Source of the DNA: Comamonas denitrificans
Lineage (GTDB): Bacteria; Pseudomonadota; Gammaproteobacteria; Burkholderiales; Burkholderiaceae_C
Assembly (NCBI RefSeq): GCF_017368815.1
Contig: NZ_JAFNME010000010.1
Span: 1 to 64,000 of the forward strand
Direction: 5' to 3'
Length of the DNA: 64,000 bases
In this document: one piece after another, positions 20,062-29,281 of the stretch
Position numbering within the stretch: position 1 is the stretch's first letter
How the letters are laid out: the number at the start of each line of letters is the position of its first letter
Notes under the pieces: generated by a model
Databases searched by the model: none
What the model was told of the DNA's origin: nothing
What the model saw: the letters and a program-made list of their open reading frames with translations, nothing else
Position numbers and translations under genes: made by a program

Positions 20062-23000
20062 GCACTGCCTCGCGTGGCTGGGGCGCTGGCGCGGGTGCCG
20101 GGGTAGTAGGGGTGCCCAGGTTTTTCAAAATATCGCGCACCAGGTGGGCGCGGGCGGCGGGGTCGGGCAGGGCGCGTTCGATGCGCAGTTTGTCGTTGCC
20201 GGCCAGTTTGATGTGTTTGTTTTTTTGGATGAGCTGGATGATGTGCAGCGGGTCGATTGGCGGGTTGGGCTTGAAGGTGATGTTGATCACCCCCGGCGCG
20301 GCATCGACCTTGAGCACGCCGTAGGGTTCGGCCAGCACGCGCAGGCGGTGGGTGTCGATGAGGGTTTGCGTTTGGTGCGGCAGCTTGCCAAAGCGATCGA
20401 CGATTTCTTCCAGCAGCGCATCGATTTGGCCGCTGGTTTTGGCCGAGGCCAGTTTTTTGTACAGCGACAGGCGCAGTTGCACATCGCCGCAGTAGTCGCT
20501 GGGCAGCAGGGCGGGGGCGTGCAGGTTGATGTCGGTGGCCGCCTGCAGGGGCGAGAGCAAATCGGGCTCGTGCCCGGCTTTCAAGCTGCGCACGGCTTCG
20601 GCCAGCATTTCGTTGTAGAGCTGAAAGCCGATTTCGGTCATGTTGCCGCTTTGGTTGTCGCCCAGCACCTCGCCCGCGCCGCGAATTTCCAGGTCGTGCA
20701 TGGCCAGGTAGAAGCCGCTGCCCAGCTCTTCCATCTCTTGAATGGCTTCCAGGCGCTGCTGGGCTTGTTTGGTCAGGCTTTGCACGTCCGGCACCATCAG
20801 GTAGGCATAGGCTTGGTGGTGGCTGCGGCCTACGCGCCCGCGCAGCTGGTGCAGCTGGGCCAGGCCAAATTTGTCGGCCCGCGCCATGATGATGGTGTTG
20901 GCGGTGGGCACGTCGATGCCGGTTTCGATGATGGTCGAGCACAGTAGCAAGTTAAAACGCTGGGCGACAAAGTCGCGCATCACGCGCTCGAGTTCGCGCT
21001 CGGGCATTTGGCCGTGGGCGATGGCGATGCGGGCCTCGGGCAGGATTTCTTGCAGCGCTTGGCGGCGGTTTTCAATGGTGTCCACCTCGTTGTGCAAAAA
21101 GTACACCTGCCCGCCGCGTTTGAATTCACGCAGCACGGCTTCGCGGATCACGCCCTGGCTCTCAGAGCGCACAAAGGTTTTGATAGCTAGCCGCCGTTGC
21201 GGGGCGGTGGCAATCACCGATAAATCCCGCAATCCTTCCAGGGCCATGCCCATGGTACGGGGAATGGGCGTGGCGGTCAGCGTGAGCACGTCCACCTCGG
21301 CGCGCAGCTGCTTCATGGCCTCTTTGTGGCGCACGCCAAAGCGGTGCTCTTCGTCGATGATGAGCAGGCCCAAATCCTTGAACTTGGTGTTGGCGCTGAG
21401 CAGCTTGTGCGTGCCCACCACAATGTCGATGCTGCCTTCGGCCAGGCCCTTGAGGGCGGCGTTGATCTCTTTGGTGGTGCGAAAGCGGCTCATCTCGGCA
21501 ATGCGCACCGGCCATTTGGCAAAGCGATCGACCAGGGTTTGGTAATGCTGCTCGGCCAGCAAGGTGGTGGGGGCCAAAAAGGCCACTTGCTTGCCGCCCA
21601 TGGCGGCCACAAAAGCGGCGCGCAGGGCCACCTCGGTCTTGCCAAAGCCCACGTCGCCGCAGACTAGGCGGTCCATGGGCTGGGGGCTGATCAGGTCGTG
21701 AACGACGGCGTTGATGGCCGCTTGCTGGTCGGCGGTTTCTTCAAAGCCAAAATCCTCGGCAAACTGCTCGTAATCGTGCGCGTTCAGGCGAAAAGCGTGG
21801 CCTTGGCGCGCGGCGCGGCGGGCGTAGATGTTGAGCAGCTCGGCCGCCGCATCGCGCACCTGCTCGGCGGCTTTGCGTTTGGCTTTTTCCCACTGGCTGC
21901 CGCCCAGCTTGTGCAGCGGGGCCGATTCGGGCGTGACCCCGGTGTAGCGGCCAATTTGCTGTAGCTGGCTTACCGGCACGTACAGCGCAGCCTTGTCGGC
22001 GTATTCGAGGTGCAAAAATTCTTGCAGGGCGGGGTTGCCGTCGGGGTCGGTTTGGCCCATGTCCATGTGGATCAGGCCCAGGTAGCGGCCAATGCCGTGC
22101 TGGCTGTGGACGACGGGGTCACCGATTTTTAGCTCCGACAGGTCGCGAATCAGCATGTCCACATCGCTGACCTGCTCTTGCTTTTTGCTGCGTCGGCGCA
22201 CGCCGCCGCTGGTGGCAAACAGCTCGGTTTCGGTCACCAAGTCCAGCCCGGCTTCTAGCCAGGCAAAGCCGCGCACCAGGGGGCCGACGGCCATGCCCAG
22301 CGCCGCTTGCCCTTGCTGAAAGGCTTGCAGGCTGGCAAAGGCCGTGGGGGTGATGCCGCTGGCGCGCAAAAAGTCCTGCAGGCTTTCGCTGCGCCCAGCG
22401 CTTTCAGCCAAGATGAGCGTGCGCCGCCCGCTGCTGCGCAGGTGGTCTTGCAGGCGCTGCAGGGGCTCTGCGTGGCTGCGCTCGGCCGTCAGCGGGGGCA
22501 GGGGGGCGATACCGTCCAGCGCCTGCGGGTGGGCCGGGCTGCCTGCCACGGCGGCGGTGCCATCGGCCCCAGGGCGCAGGGCCAGCTGGGCGTAAGGCTT
22601 GGCCAGGGTGTAGAACTGCTCGGCCGTTAAAAACAGCGCTTGCGGCGCCAGGGCGGGGTGGTCGGGGTCGCCTTGCACCATGCGCCAGCGCTCTTGCGTG
22701 TCGTGCCAGAAGCGTTGCAGCGGCACTTGCAGGTCGCCGTGCAGTACCAGGGTGGCTTGCGCGCCCAGGTAGTCAAACACGGTGGCGGTGTCGTCAAAAA
22801 ACAGCGGTAGGTAGTATTCGATGCCGGCGGTGGCCAGGCCCGCGCCCATGTCTTTGTAGATGCGGCTTTTGGTGGGGTCGCCCTCCAGCAGCTCGCGCCA
22901 GCGGGTGCGAAACTGGGCGCGGGCGGCCTCGTCCATCGGAAATTCGCGCCCCGGCAGCAGGCGCACGGTTTTTACCTCGTGCTGGCTGCGCTGGGTGTCG

Positions 23001-23587
23001 GGGTCAAAGGTGCGGATGCTGTCGATCTCGTCGTCAAACAAATCCACCCGGTAGGGGCTGCTGCTGCCCATGGGGAACAGGTCAATCAGGCTGCCGCGCA
23101 CGGCGTATTCACCCGGGCTGACCACTTGGCTGACGTGCTGGTAGCCGGCCAAACTCAGTTGTGCTTTGAGTTTGGCTTCATCGAGCTGCTGGCCCTGGGT
23201 GAACGAGAAGGTGTAGGCGGCCAAAAACGACGGTGGTGCCAGCCGGTACAGCGCCGTGCTGGCGGGCAGCAGCACCACATCGACCTCGCCCTGGCGAATG
23301 GCCCACAGCGTGGCCAGGCGCTCGCTGATCAAGTCTTGGTGGGGCGAGAACTGGTCGTAGGGCAGCGTCTCCCAGTCCGGAAACAAAGCGCAGCGCAAGC
23401 CGGGCAGAAAGAAGGCGATCTCGTCCTGCAGGCGGCGGGCATCGCTGGCATCGGCACAAATAATGGCCGTGACCCGCCCGGCCGCTTTCTCTTGCCGCGC
23501 CAGCTGGGCCAGTAACAGCGCATCGGCGCTGGCAGCGGGTAAAGGGTGGGTAAAGCGTTGTCCGAGGGTGAGTTTGGGCAAGTGCAT
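20054..23587 (-). CDS. mfd: Transcription-repair coupling factor Mfd
   Basis: ATP-dependent translocase that removes RNA polymerase stalled at DNA lesions and recruits UvrA. At 1177 residues it is near the usual 1150. An N-terminal UvrB-homology part is followed by the RNA-polymerase-interaction domain (VHSQHGIGRYLGL) and the RecG-like motor: motif I CGDVGFGKTEVALRAAF, PTTLLAEQHYQT, the DEEH box LLIIDEEHRFGVRHKE, TATPIPRTMGMAL and RGRVGRSHHQAYAYL. The C-terminal TRCF domain is present. The start ATG at 23587 is chosen over a TTG 33 bases upstream; its ribosome site is weak. Confidence 0.97.
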   Translation of the reverse strand: MHLPKLTLGQRFTHPLPAASADALLLAQLARQEKAAGRVTAIICADASDARRLQDEIAFFLPGLRCALFPDWETLPYDQFSPHQDLISERLATLWAIRQGEVDVVLLPASTALYRLAPPSFLAAYTFSFTQGQQLDEAKLKAQLSLAGYQHVSQVVSPGEYAVRGSLIDLFPMGSSSPYRVDLFDDEIDSIRTFDPDTQRSQHEVKTVRLLPGREFPMDEAARAQFRTRWRELLEGDPTKSRIYKDMGAGLATAGIEYYLPLFFDDTATVFDYLGAQATLVLHGDLQVPLQRFWHDTQERWRMVQGDPDHPALAPQALFLTAEQFYTLAKPYAQLALRPGADGTAAVAGSPAHPQALDGIAPLPPLTAERSHAEPLQRLQDHLRSSGRRTLILAESAGRSESLQDFLRASGITPTAFASLQAFQQGQAALGMAVGPLVRGFAWLEAGLDLVTETELFATSGGVRRRSKKQEQVSDVDMLIRDLSELKIGDPVVHSQHGIGRYLGLIHMDMGQTDPDGNPALQEFLHLEYADKAALYVPVSQLQQIGRYTGVTPESAPLHKLGGSQWEKAKRKAAEQVRDAAAELLNIYARRAARQGHAFRLNAHDYEQFAEDFGFEETADQQAAINAVVHDLISPQPMDRLVCGDVGFGKTEVALRAAFVAAMGGKQVAFLAPTTLLAEQHYQTLVDRFAKWPVRIAEMSRFRTTKEINAALKGLAEGSIDIVVGTHKLLSANTKFKDLGLLIIDEEHRFGVRHKEAMKQLRAEVDVLTLTATPIPRTMGMALEGLRDLSVIATAPQRRLAIKTFVRSESQGVIREAVLREFKRGGQVYFLHNEVDTIENRRQALQEILPEARIAIAHGQMPERELERVMRDFVAQRFNLLLCSTIIETGIDVPTANTIIMARADKFGLAQLHQLRGRVGRSHHQAYAYLMVPDVQSLTKQAQQRLEAIQEMEELGSGFYLAMHDLEIRGAGEVLGDNQSGNMTEIGFQLYNEMLAEAVRSLKAGHEPDLLSPLQAATDINLHAPALLPSDYCGDVQLRLSLYKKLASAKTSGQIDALLEEIVDRFGKLPHQTQTLIDTHRLRVLAEPYGVLKVDAAPGVINITFKPNPPIDPLHIIQLIQKNKHIKLAGNDKLRIERALPDPAARAHLVRDILKNLGTPTTPAPAPAPQPREAVHA

Positions 23588-23748
23588 GGCAGGCAGATCA
23601 AGGCGGAAAAGCAACAACAACAGCCGCAGGCAGCGGCTGGGGCAATTTTAGGGCGGCGCCACAACCCGCGCAGCGCAACCGCCGGTGGCGCCAGCCAGGG
23701 CCAGCGCGCTCGGTTTTTTCAGCGGTGTTTAGCGGTATTCAGCCGTGT

Positions 23749-25254
23749 TCAGCGCTTGCGCTTGGCAGGCGTTCCGCCGCGTTTTTGCGGTGCAGCTTGG
23801 GCAACGCGCTTGGCGGGGGCGGCTTTTTTGTTGTTGGCCGTTGTGCGTTTGCCGCTGGCTTGGCTGCGAATGGCTTGTTGCACCTCGGTGTAAATGCTCA
23901 GTGTTTGGCCGATGCGCAGGCCCGCGTTGGCCGGCAGTTTGTTCCAGCTGGTCAATTGGTGGGCGCTGACGTTGTGGCGTTTGGCCAGGCTGGACAGGGT
24001 GTCGCCACGCTGCACGCGGATGGCTTTGCGTTTGGTGACCAGGCTGTATTCGGGGGTGAACTCTAGGCGGGCGTTGTTGGCCAGCTGCTGGGGGACATCC
24101 TGCGTGTGCGGCTCCAGCCGGGGCACGATCAGGGCCGAGCCAGCTTTGATCATCATGCGCGGCGGGATGTCATTGACCTCGCGCAGCTGCGCTTCGCTGG
24201 CCCCGGTTTGCGCCATGACATCGGCCAGGCGCATGGTTTTGGGGGCTTTCCACACCGTCCAGCTGGCCAATTTGGGGTTTTTGCCGGATTTAAGCTCTTG
24301 CAGGTTTTGCTTGAAGACTTTGGCGTTGTCCCAGGGCAGCAGGATTTTTTGCGTGGCGGCGGCAAAGATCACCGGTTTTTTCAGCGAGGGGTTGAGCGCT
24401 TTGAAATCGTCCATGGACACATCGGCCAGCTCGGCGGCAACTTGGGCATCCATGTCGTGCTGGATTTCGACCACATCAAAGAAGGGGTGGTTCTCGATGA
24501 CGGGTAGCTCCGTGTCAAAGGCTTCGGGGTTGGCGATGATGTTTTTCACCGCTTGCAGCTTGGGCACGTAAAACTGGGTTTCTGCCGGCATGGTCAGATC
24601 GGTGTAGCTCGTACCCAGCTGGGCTTTTTCATTGCGCTTAATGGCGCGGCTGACACTGCCTTCGCCCCAGTTGTAGGCGGCCAGGGCCAGGTGCCAGTCG
24701 CCAAACATAGCGTGCAGTTTTTCCAGGTAATCCAGCGCCGCGCGGGTGGAGGCCAGCACATCGCGCCGATCGTCACGCAGCATGTTTTGCTGCAGGTCAA
24801 AGTAGGTGCCGGTGGCCGGCATGAATTGCCACATGCCAGCGGCCTTGGCGCTGGAGACGGCCTGCGGGTTAAACGCGCTTTCGATGTAGGGCAGCAGCGC
24901 CAGCTCGGTGGGCATGTTGCGCTTTTCCAGCTCTTCGACAATGTGGAACAGGTATTTTTTGGAGCGCTCGGTCATGCGCAGGATGTAGTCCGGGCGGCTG
25001 CTGTACCACTGCTCGCGATCGGTGACTTTGTCGCTTTCCAGGTCGGGCATGGCAAAGCCGCTGCGGATGCGTTCCCACAGGTCTTGGGGCGGCTCCAGCG
25101 AGGCGACCTTGCCCGAGGCGAGGCTCGATTGCGATAAGGGTTTCAGTGGCCCGCTGGCCTGCGGGCCGGAGGGCGTGGTGGCGGCACAACCGGCCAGCCA
25201 CAGCGAAAACAGGACAAGAAAAAGGCGCAAGGTGGGCATGCAAGGGGGGCGCAT
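23749..25254 (-). CDS. mltD: Membrane-bound lytic murein transglycosylase D
   Basis: Outer-membrane lipoprotein that cleaves peptidoglycan glycan strands. The N-terminus LRLFLVLFSLWLAGCAA is a lipoprotein signal with lipobox LAGC. The SLT domain holds the catalytic glutamate in LLPYIESAFNPQAVSSAKAA followed by GMWQFMPATG. The C-terminal half has a LysM-like region (KTMRLADVMAQTG) and a clear LysM (IRVQRGDTLSSLAKRHNV), ending in a strongly basic Lys/Arg tail. ATG 25254 and ATG 25239 are both possible starts; neither has a good ribosome site. Its neighbour upstream is gloB, the common proteobacterial order. Confidence 0.93.
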   Translation of the reverse strand: MRPPCMPTLRLFLVLFSLWLAGCAATTPSGPQASGPLKPLSQSSLASGKVASLEPPQDLWERIRSGFAMPDLESDKVTDREQWYSSRPDYILRMTERSKKYLFHIVEELEKRNMPTELALLPYIESAFNPQAVSSAKAAGMWQFMPATGTYFDLQQNMLRDDRRDVLASTRAALDYLEKLHAMFGDWHLALAAYNWGEGSVSRAIKRNEKAQLGTSYTDLTMPAETQFYVPKLQAVKNIIANPEAFDTELPVIENHPFFDVVEIQHDMDAQVAAELADVSMDDFKALNPSLKKPVIFAAATQKILLPWDNAKVFKQNLQELKSGKNPKLASWTVWKAPKTMRLADVMAQTGASEAQLREVNDIPPRMMIKAGSALIVPRLEPHTQDVPQQLANNARLEFTPEYSLVTKRKAIRVQRGDTLSSLAKRHNVSAHQLTSWNKLPANAGLRIGQTLSIYTEVQQAIRSQASGKRTTANNKKAAPAKRVAQAAPQKRGGTPAKRKR

Positions 25255-25262
25255 CAGGCAAG

Positions 25263-26036
25263 TTATGCAAAAACGTTTTTCCAAGCCCGCAGCGTGGCCA
25301 AGGTGGCTTCAGGTGTGGGGGCCGTGGTGGGGTCGAAAGTGACAGCACTGCGCTGCACCGTCGGCACGTTGCAGCGCAAAAACGGGTTAATGGCCAACTC
25401 CTGCGCCATGGTGGAGGGCAGGGTGGGCAGGCCACGGTCCCGTTGCTGCTGGCACCAGTGCTGGTACTGCTGCAGCACGGCATTATCAGGCTCTACAGTC
25501 AAGGCAAAGCGCAAGTTGCTCAGTGTGTATTCGTGCGCACAGAAAACCTGGGTGCTCGCTGGCAAGGCCGCCAATTGCTGCAGCGAGGCGTGCATTTGCG
25601 CGGCCGTGCCCTCAAACAAGCGGCCACAGCCGCCAGAAAACAGGGTGTCGCCACAAAATAGCGCACCACCTGCGACCAGGTCGGGGGCGTACCAGGCAAT
25701 ATGCCCTGCGGTGTGGCCGGGCACGGCCAACACCTGCCAGTCGGTGCCCAGCAATGCGATGCGTTGCCCGGCGTGTACGCGCTCGACGGGCTCGGGCAGT
25801 TTTTCTTGGGCTGGCCCCAGCACGCGGCACTGGGTGGCTTGGCGCAGCGCAGCCACACCGCCGGTATGGTCGCCATGGTGGTGGGTCAATACAATCGCCT
25901 GCAGGGTCAATTGCTGGGCTTGCAATGCGGCCAGCACCGGTTGGGCATCGCCCGGATCGACGACCACGGCGTTTTTTCCGTCGTGGGCCAGCCAAAGGTA
26001 GTTGTCGTTAAAAGCGGGCAGGGGCTGAATCAACAT
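25263..26036 (-). CDS. gloB: Hydroxyacylglutathione hydrolase (glyoxalase II)
   Basis: Metallo-beta-lactamase-fold enzyme that hydrolyses S-lactoylglutathione in methylglyoxal detoxification. The metal-binding motif THHHGDHTGG lies near residue 50, with AVPGHTAGHIAWY, FCGDTLFSGGCGRLFEG and CAHEYTLSNLRFA further on. It is 257 residues from the ATG at 26036, the normal length. It is divergent from the yafS-like methyltransferase, with rnhA beyond, an order kept from E. coli to beta-proteobacteria. Confidence 0.95.
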   Translation of the reverse strand: MLIQPLPAFNDNYLWLAHDGKNAVVVDPGDAQPVLAALQAQQLTLQAIVLTHHHGDHTGGVAALRQATQCRVLGPAQEKLPEPVERVHAGQRIALLGTDWQVLAVPGHTAGHIAWYAPDLVAGGALFCGDTLFSGGCGRLFEGTAAQMHASLQQLAALPASTQVFCAHEYTLSNLRFALTVEPDNAVLQQYQHWCQQQRDRGLPTLPSTMAQELAINPFLRCNVPTVQRSAVTFDPTTAPTPEATLATLRAWKNVFA

Positions 26037-26077
26037 AAGCAGGATGAAATAAACAAGGTCCAAAAGAGGAGTAAAGA

Positions 26078-26827
26078 TTGCACGATGTCACGCCACAGGC
26101 CAGGGCCTGGCAGCAGTATTTGCTCGACTGGCAGCAGCAGCGCTGCGATGAGGCCGTGGCCGATATTTTTGGCTACTACGCAGTGCAAGTGGGGTGGCCC
26201 GCTTTGCAGGCTTTGCGCTGCAACCGCATGCCCCGGCGCTGGCTGGCGGCACAAGAGGCGGATTTGACCTGCGAAAACCAATCTTGCCAAGCGCCAGCGC
26301 AGGCCCAACTGGTCTGCCACCCCGAAGCCCTGCCCTTTGCCGAGGCCAGCATCGACTTGCTGGTGCTACCGCACACCTTGGAGCGCTGCCAATCACCCCA
26401 CGCTGCCGTGCGCGAAGTGGCGCGGGTGTTGGTGCCTGAGGGGCGGGTGCTGATTTTTGGCCTCAATCGCTGGAGTGTGTGGGGTGCGCAGCATGGGCTG
26501 GAGCGCCCAGCGCAACTCAATGCCGCCCGGGGTTTGAGTTATTGGCGGCTGCGCGATTGGTTGCAATTGCTTGATTTAGAGGTGCTGGCGGTTGATTTTG
26601 GCTGCCATGCTCCGGCTTTGGAAACGGCCCTGTGGCAGCAGCGCTGGGCGTGGCTGGATGCGCTGGGGCAACGCGCTTGGCCGGTGCTGGGCGGGGCATA
26701 CTGCGTGCTGGCGGTGAAAAAAGTCCCCGGCATGCGCCTACTGGGACCCGCTTGGCGGCGGCAAACGCTGGCAGGTGCCGCTGCTGCCGCTGCTGCGCAA
26801 AAAAATGTAGGAAAACAAATTGAATGA
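26078..26827 (+). CDS. Class I SAM-dependent methyltransferase-like protein (YafS neighbourhood)
   Basis: A 249-residue protein with the Methyltransf_11 pattern [19 protein letters not shown] followed by [24 protein letters not shown]. The glycine-rich SAM motif I is not obvious, as in the YafS family of E. coli, which sits in the same gloB-yafS-rnhA order. It starts with TTG at 26078, preceded by AGAGGAG at 7 bases; no ATG fits. Its end overlaps the rnhA start by 8 bases. Substrate unknown. Confidence 0.82.
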   Translation: MHDVTPQARAWQQYLLDWQQQRCDEAVADIFGYYAVQVGWPALQALRCNRMPRRWLAAQEADLTCENQSCQAPAQAQLVCHPEALPFAEASIDLLVLPHTLERCQSPHAAVREVARVLVPEGRVLIFGLNRWSVWGAQHGLERPAQLNAARGLSYWRLRDWLQLLDLEVLAVDFGCHAPALETALWQQRWAWLDALGQRAWPVLGGAYCVLAVKKVPGMRLLGPAWRRQTLAGAAAAAAAQKNVGKQIE

Positions 26828-27263
26828 AGTTGTGATTTACACCGACGGGGCTTGCAAAGGCAATCCCGGCCCCGGTGGTTGGGGGGTTTTGCTGCAAGCG
26901 GGGCCCCATGTCAAAGAGTTGTATGGCGGCGAGCGCCAAACCACCAATAACCGCATGGAGCTGACCGCTGTGATCGAGGCGCTGCAGGCACTCAAACGCC
27001 CTTGTGATGTGCAGCTTTACCTGGATAGCCAGTACGTGCGCCAGGGCATTACCGAGTGGATTCACGGCTGGAAAGCCAAAGGGTGGCGCACGGCGGCCAA
27101 GCAACCCGTGAAAAATGCCGATTTATGGCAGGCTTTGGATGCCTTGGTGCAAAACTCGGGCCACCGCATTACCTGGCATTGGGTCAAGGGCCATGCGGGC
27201 GACCCAGGCAATGAGCGGGCCGATGCCTTGGCTAACCTGGGCGTGGAGCAGGTGCTGGCGTAA
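26820..27263 (+). CDS. rnhA: Ribonuclease HI
   Basis: Endonuclease that cuts RNA in RNA-DNA hybrids. The 147-residue protein has all four catalytic acids: the Asp in [18 protein letters not shown], Glu in NNRMELTAV, Asp in [10 protein letters not shown] and Asp in [10 protein letters not shown]. It appears to start at TTG 26820, inside the preceding gene and after AGGAAAA, since no ATG is available ahead of the first beta strand. Translational coupling to the upstream methyltransferase gene is likely. Confidence 0.95.
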   Translation: MNEVVIYTDGACKGNPGPGGWGVLLQAGPHVKELYGGERQTTNNRMELTAVIEALQALKRPCDVQLYLDSQYVRQGITEWIHGWKAKGWRTAAKQPVKNADLWQALDALVQNSGHRITWHWVKGHAGDPGNERADALANLGVEQVLA

Positions 27264-27307
27264 GAACGTATTCACGATCTCCTCGCGGGTGTGCCGCCCT
27301 CTACCCT

Positions 27308-28621
27308 CTACAGCAAGCCATCGAGCAGCCACACCGGCACGCTGTCACCGGCGGTCACGCTGCCTTGGTCGTGCGCCAGCACGATGAGGCAGTTGGCCTG
27401 CACCATGGAGTGCAGCAGGCCCGAGCCTTGCGCCCCGGTGGTGCGCACGGCCAACTGCCCATCAGCCCCCGTGCTGACCTGGGCCCGCAGGTATTCGGTG
27501 CGCCCAGGCTGTTTGCGAATGCTGTGGCTGCACCGGGCCGGAACCAGCAAAGGGGCCGTGGGGGTGGCCCCCATCAAGCGCTGCAGCGCCGGACGCACCA
27601 AAGCCAAAAAGCTGACCATGGCCGCCACAGGGTTGCCAGGCAGGCCAAAAAGCCAAGTCGATTCGCTATTTTGAGAGCTGTTAGCGCTTTCTGGTATTGC
27701 GAAATCGCTGTTTTTGTTCGTAATTTTTTTATGAATTTTGCCAACAGCAAAAGGCCGCCCTGGGCGCAGCGCCAAGCGCCAAAACGCCACTTCGCCCAGT
27801 TCTTGCATCAAAGCTTGGGTGTGGTCGGCGGTGCCCATGCTGACACCACCGCTGGTGATGATGGCATCGGCCACTTCAGATGCTTGTAAAAAGCTAGCAC
27901 TTAGCGCTTGTGGATTATCAGAAATAGCTCCAAGATCAATAATTTCTACGCCCATATTGCGCAACATGCTTGTGATCGTATAGCGATTGCTGTCAAACAC
28001 CGCCCCTGGGCGGGGGGCATCGCCCAGGGTCAGAATTTCATCGCCCGTCGAAAAATACGCGACACGCAAACGCCGTACCACGGGCAGCGTGGCCAGCCCC
28101 AAGCTGGCGGCCAAGCCCAAGGCGGCGGCGTGTAAGGGCTGGCCTTGGGGCAGGGCGATGTGCCCCTGGGCCAAGTCTTCACCGCGCAGGCGGACATTGG
28201 CCCCAGGCGGCAGGCCGTTGGCAGGCAGGGTGACGGTGGTGCCGGTCACGGTCACCTGCTCTTGCGCTACCACGGTATCGGCCCCGGTGGGGATCACCGC
28301 CCCGGTCATGATGCGCACGGCTTGCCCCGCCTGCAGCGTACCGTCCCAAGGTTGGCCCGCCAAGGCGGTGCCGACGATGGTCAGCGCCAGCGTTTGCCCG
28401 GCTGGCACAGTGCCCAGGGCGCAGCCCGCAAACGCATAGCCATCCATCGCGCTGTTGTTGTGCGGTGGCACATCGACGGGGCTGATGAGGTCTTGCGCCA
28501 GAATGCGCCCCCCGGCTTGGGGCAGGGGCAGGTGCTCTGTCGCGCCAGCACACACGGTCAGTGGCGTGATCATTTGTGCCAGCAGGGCTTGGGCCTGGGG
28601 GACGGGAAGGTCGGGGTGCAT
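27308..28621 (-). CDS. moeA: Molybdopterin molybdenumtransferase MoeA
   Basis: Inserts molybdate into adenylylated molybdopterin, the last step of molybdenum-cofactor assembly. The 437-residue protein shows NNSAMDGYAFAG, ITSGGVSMGTADHTQALMQ and GLPGNPVAAMVSF. Just before GLPGNP there is an extra Asn/Ser/Lys-rich stretch of about 25 residues not usual in the family. The DNA encoding it contains AGCTGTTAGCGCT (27677-27689), the same sequence as an arm of the dispersed palindrome at 57878, suggesting an in-frame repeat insertion. It is the last gene of moaA-mobA-moeA, 5 bases after mobA. Confidence 0.95.
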   Translation of the reverse strand: MHPDLPVPQAQALLAQMITPLTVCAGATEHLPLPQAGGRILAQDLISPVDVPPHNNSAMDGYAFAGCALGTVPAGQTLALTIVGTALAGQPWDGTLQAGQAVRIMTGAVIPTGADTVVAQEQVTVTGTTVTLPANGLPPGANVRLRGEDLAQGHIALPQGQPLHAAALGLAASLGLATLPVVRRLRVAYFSTGDEILTLGDAPRPGAVFDSNRYTITSMLRNMGVEIIDLGAISDNPQALSASFLQASEVADAIITSGGVSMGTADHTQALMQELGEVAFWRLALRPGRPFAVGKIHKKITNKNSDFAIPESANSSQNSESTWLFGLPGNPVAAMVSFLALVRPALQRLMGATPTAPLLVPARCSHSIRKQPGRTEYLRAQVSTGADGQLAVRTTGAQGSGLLHSMVQANCLIVLAHDQGSVTAGDSVPVWLLDGLL

Positions 28622-28626
28622 GCGGT

Positions 28627-29265
28627 TTATTCCAAGGTTTGCAGCTCGGCCAAGGTGTTGATATTGACAAAGCTGCGCAAAGGGTGGTCGGTGGCTCGGT
28701 CAAAAGGGCACAGGATGCGGCCTTGCTCCTGGGCCCACTGGCCAATTTTGTGGCCCCCTTGCTGCAAAAAATCGGCCAGGCTGGGGGCCAGGCTGCGATG
28801 CAGCAAGGCAAAGGTGGGCTGGGGGCGCAGCTGGCCGGTGGCATCCGGGGCCGCGGCCAGTACCAATCTGGCGTGATGGGTGTGCGCACAGGCGGTCAGC
28901 CGCTGGGCCAAATCGTGGGGGAAGAAAGGGCTGTCGCACGGCACCGTCAGCAGCCATGGCGTGCTGCAGTGGGTCAGCCCGGTCAAAAATCCGGCCAAAG
29001 GCCCCGGGTACGGGGGCAGGTGATCGGGCAACTGGTCGGGCAGCACCGGCACCCCCCAGCCGGTGTAGTGGTCAAAATGGCGATTGGCGCTGACCAGGCA
29101 GCGGCTCACTTGTGGCTGCAGCCGCTGCAGTGCGTGGTAGGCCAAAGGCTGCCCCGCAAAAAGTTGCAGGCCTTTGTCGCGCCCCCCCATGCGTGAGCCC
29201 TGGCCGCCGGCCAAAACCAGGCCGGTGGTGTGGTCACGGGTGGGCGTTGTCCATGGGGTTTGCAT
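28627..29265 (-). CDS. mobA: Molybdenum cofactor guanylyltransferase MobA
   Basis: Attaches GMP to molybdenum cofactor to form the bis-MGD form used by DMSO-reductase-family enzymes such as nitrate reductase and formate dehydrogenase. The nucleotidyltransferase signature TGLVLAGGQGSRMGGRDKGL is at the N-terminus, with PGPLAGFLTGL and TVPCDSPFFP following. It is 212 residues from the ATG at 29265; a GTG at 29277 is an alternative start. It sits between moaA and moeA on the same strand. Confidence 0.93.
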   Translation of the reverse strand: MQTPWTTPTRDHTTGLVLAGGQGSRMGGRDKGLQLFAGQPLAYHALQRLQPQVSRCLVSANRHFDHYTGWGVPVLPDQLPDHLPPYPGPLAGFLTGLTHCSTPWLLTVPCDSPFFPHDLAQRLTACAHTHHARLVLAAAPDATGQLRPQPTFALLHRSLAPSLADFLQQGGHKIGQWAQEQGRILCPFDRATDHPLRSFVNINTLAELQTLE

Positions 29266-29281
29266 TGCGCTAGGCACGCCA

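Noticed and set aside
20041-20070. Frameshift between mfd and the CbiM-like gene
   Set aside because: Each protein has a normal terminus; the 8-bp overlap is an ordinary translational-coupling arrangement.
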